Positions 62,539-64,000 of a stretch of DNA of 64,000 nt are shown here, in pieces. This DNA is from Luoshenia tenuis. GTDB lineage: Bacteria > Bacillota > Clostridia > Christensenellales > GCA-900066905. Below the pieces are notes generated by a model. That model searched no databases. It was not told the origin of the DNA and worked only from the letters and a program-made list of their open reading frames with translations. Numbering within the stretch: position 1 is the first letter of the stretch; every line of letters starts with the position of its first letter. The position numbers and the translations under genes are program-made. The DNA is taken from assembly GCF_014384745.1 (NCBI RefSeq), contig NZ_JACRSO010000001.1:682001-746000 (forward strand). Direction: 5' to 3'.

Positions 62539-63324
62539 CTATCTCCCTTCTATCGGTAGCCAATCCAACACTTTTTGGATGTTCCGGTCCCAAAAGCCCC
62601 ATTCGTGGATGCCGGGCTCCTCAAACCAGGTGATATCCATCCGGTCTTTAAACTGCTCGTAAAACCGTACATTGGGCGGATAGGCCGCATCCTCCGTACC
62701 GCAGCACATAAACAGCCGGGGCAGCGGTACGCCTGCGGCCAGCTGGCGCTCGCCCACGGCCAAAAGGTCGTTATCGCTGCCGCGGTACTCCTCCAACGTG
62801 CCAAAGGTGATGGCAAAGTCGTTTTGCGAGACCGGGTTTTGCAGCATGTGCTCCGAATCCCGAATCAACCCGCCGCTAAGCGCCGCCACAGCTGCGAACT
62901 TATCCGGGCAGCGCAGCCCCAGCTTAAAGGCGCCATATCCCCCCATCGAGAGGCCGGCGGCAAAGGTATCTTCCCGCCGCCAAGAGGCCTGCGGAAAGAA
63001 TTCATGCACGATCTGGGGCAGTTCCTCGCTGATATAGGTCCAGTAACGGTAGCCATGTTTCATATCCGTATAGGCGCCTCGGCCCGTGGTGGGCATCACC
63101 ACGATCAGCGGCAGCTCGGCCACATACCGCTCGATAGAGGTGCGCCGCTGCCAGATGGTATGATCGTCGCTCATGCCGTGGAGCAGATAGAGCACCGGCA
63201 GCGGCTTATCCGATCCAGCCGACCCCATACCCACCTGCCTGCTCACCTTTTGCGGCAGGATCACATCCATGGACGCGCTGATCGCCAATACATCCGAAAA
63301 AAAGTTTACGTGTAATAATGCCAT
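62539..63324 (-). CDS. esterase, EstA/S-formylglutathione hydrolase-like
   Basis: The alpha/beta hydrolase of 261 residues has YLLHGMSDDHTIW, the nucleophile in AAGLSMGGYGAFKLGLR and the catalytic His in PGIHEWGFWD. It is like tributyrin esterases of Gram-positive bacteria. The start MALLHVNFFSDVL has GGGGGAG upstream; the longer frame is not used. It is translated together with the nitroreductase. Confidence 0.92.
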   Translation of the reverse strand: MALLHVNFFSDVLAISASMDVILPQKVSRQVGMGSAGSDKPLPVLYLLHGMSDDHTIWQRRTSIERYVAELPLIVVMPTTGRGAYTDMKHGYRYWTYISEELPQIVHEFFPQASWRREDTFAAGLSMGGYGAFKLGLRCPDKFAAVAALSGGLIRDSEHMLQNPVSQNDFAITFGTLEEYRGSDNDLLAVGERQLAAGVPLPRLFMCCGTEDAAYPPNVRFYEQFKDRMDITWFEEPGIHEWGFWDRNIQKVLDWLPIEGR

Positions 63325-63502
63325 TTTTTCTCCCCCTTTATCCGTCTTATTCGCCGCCGCGTCTAAAAACACGTTTTACCACATCAAAAGCATACCACAA
63401 ATGCGCCTTTTGCACATCGTGATACGGGAAATCTCGCCTCCCTATTTACTAAATTACAAAGAACCAATATTAAACCCCTTGATCTTACTTGGACATCTTT
63501 TC

Positions 63503-64000
63503 CTAATTCAATCCCCACATGCTGCCCTGCTCGCGCAAAATGCGGCGGCGCTGCGCGTAATCCGGCAGGATCTGCGCCACCTTCGCCCAAAAGGCCGGCG
63601 AATGGTCGTGGTGCTCCATATGGCTCATCTCATGCACCACCAGATAATCTAAGACCGGCAGCGGCGCCATGGCGATACGCCAGCAAAAGTTCAGCCGGTT
63701 CTGCCCGGAGCAACTGCCCCAGCGCGTTTTGGCGCTGCCCACCCGCCAAGAGCGGGGCGCACAGGTAAAATAGGGCTGGTAAACGCCTATCCGCCGGGCG
63801 ATCGTCTCTTTTGCCACTGCCTTTAGATAAGCTTCCAGGGCCTCCCGCAGCTGCTGTTCCTGGGCCGCGCCCAGGGTAACGCAAAGGCCGCCCGCTTCAG
63901 TATGCACTTCATCCTTATATCCCGGCAGCACCTCTACCCGGTAAGGCGTCAGTTCCCCTAAAACAGGAATTTCGCCGCCCGAGAGCGATATAAGTCCACG
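63503..64000 (-). CDS. YgjP/SprT-like metallopeptidase, N-terminus outside window
   Basis: The visible 165 residues have the YgjP (DUF45) pattern: GGEIPVLGELTPYRVEVLPGYK at the start, SWRVGSAKTRWGSCSGQNRLNFCWR, and the zinc site VVHEMSHMEHHDHSPAFW (HExxH). The reading frame runs unbroken through to the window edge, so its start is not here. Its role is unknown. Confidence 0.88.
   Translation of the reverse strand, partial: RGLISLSGGEIPVLGELTPYRVEVLPGYKDEVHTEAGGLCVTLGAAQEQQLREALEAYLKAVAKETIARRIGVYQPYFTCAPRSWRVGSAKTRWGSCSGQNRLNFCWRIAMAPLPVLDYLVVHEMSHMEHHDHSPAFWAKVAQILPDYAQRRRILREQGSMWGLN

Overview
The window looks like a chromosomal segment from an anaerobic, spore-forming member of the Clostridia with fairly high GC. 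The reasons are a small acid-soluble spore protein gene, Gram-positive Shine-Dalgarno sites of the AGGAGG type, lipoproteins and sortless secreted proteins, a lysine riboswitch, a FeoA/DUF3793/flavodoxin iron locus and the dusB-greA-lysS gene order. Most of it is ordinary core genome; no rRNA, tRNA or CRISPR array was seen.

Layout. 1-10.2 kb: the end of a CorC/HlyC-type transporter gene, meso-diaminopimelate dehydrogenase, an HtrA protease with a two-component system behind it, xylulokinase, MutS2 and an unknown membrane-anchored protein. 10.3-24.1 kb: an accessory island holding a membrane-anchored sugar-binding-type protein with a 36-residue membrane protein, and a WapA-like secreted RHS/YD-repeat polymorphic toxin of about 9 kb followed by two orphan toxin tails, each tail with its own candidate immunity gene. 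The island is bounded by a 17-bp direct repeat, one copy lying 8 bp past the lysS stop codon. 24.1-44.9 kb: lysS, greA, an unknown gene, dusB, an SDR enzyme, a diaminopentanoate-dehydrogenase-like enzyme, a cyclophilin lipoprotein, sugar-isomerase-like and esterase-like genes, an rRNA methyltransferase/HD pair, an Hsp33-TPR-HEAT cluster, a spore protein, a YesL-like protein and an M20 peptidase.

45.0-48.9 kb: a lysine-biosynthesis operon asd-dapA-dapB with a clear sigma-A promoter, a lysine riboswitch and an intrinsic terminator in its leader. Its dapB is unusual because it carries a C-terminal pair of ACT domains. 48.9-57.5 kb: an iron-type regulon. A DtxR-family repressor gene, DUF3793, flavodoxin, feoA with an HMA protein, enolase and a pair of ABC half-transporters are all preceded by the same perfect inverted repeat, GTTAG-N6-CTAAC, in three cases placed directly after a good sigma-A minus-10 box. 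57.6-64 kb: a polar amino-acid ABC importer, an HTH regulator, an alcohol dehydrogenase, a nitroreductase, an esterase and a truncated YgjP-type metallopeptidase.

The most interesting parts are the three-cassette toxin island with its replacement-terminator attachment site, the GTTAG-N6-CTAAC regulon that includes enolase, and the DapB-ACT fusion under a lysine riboswitch.
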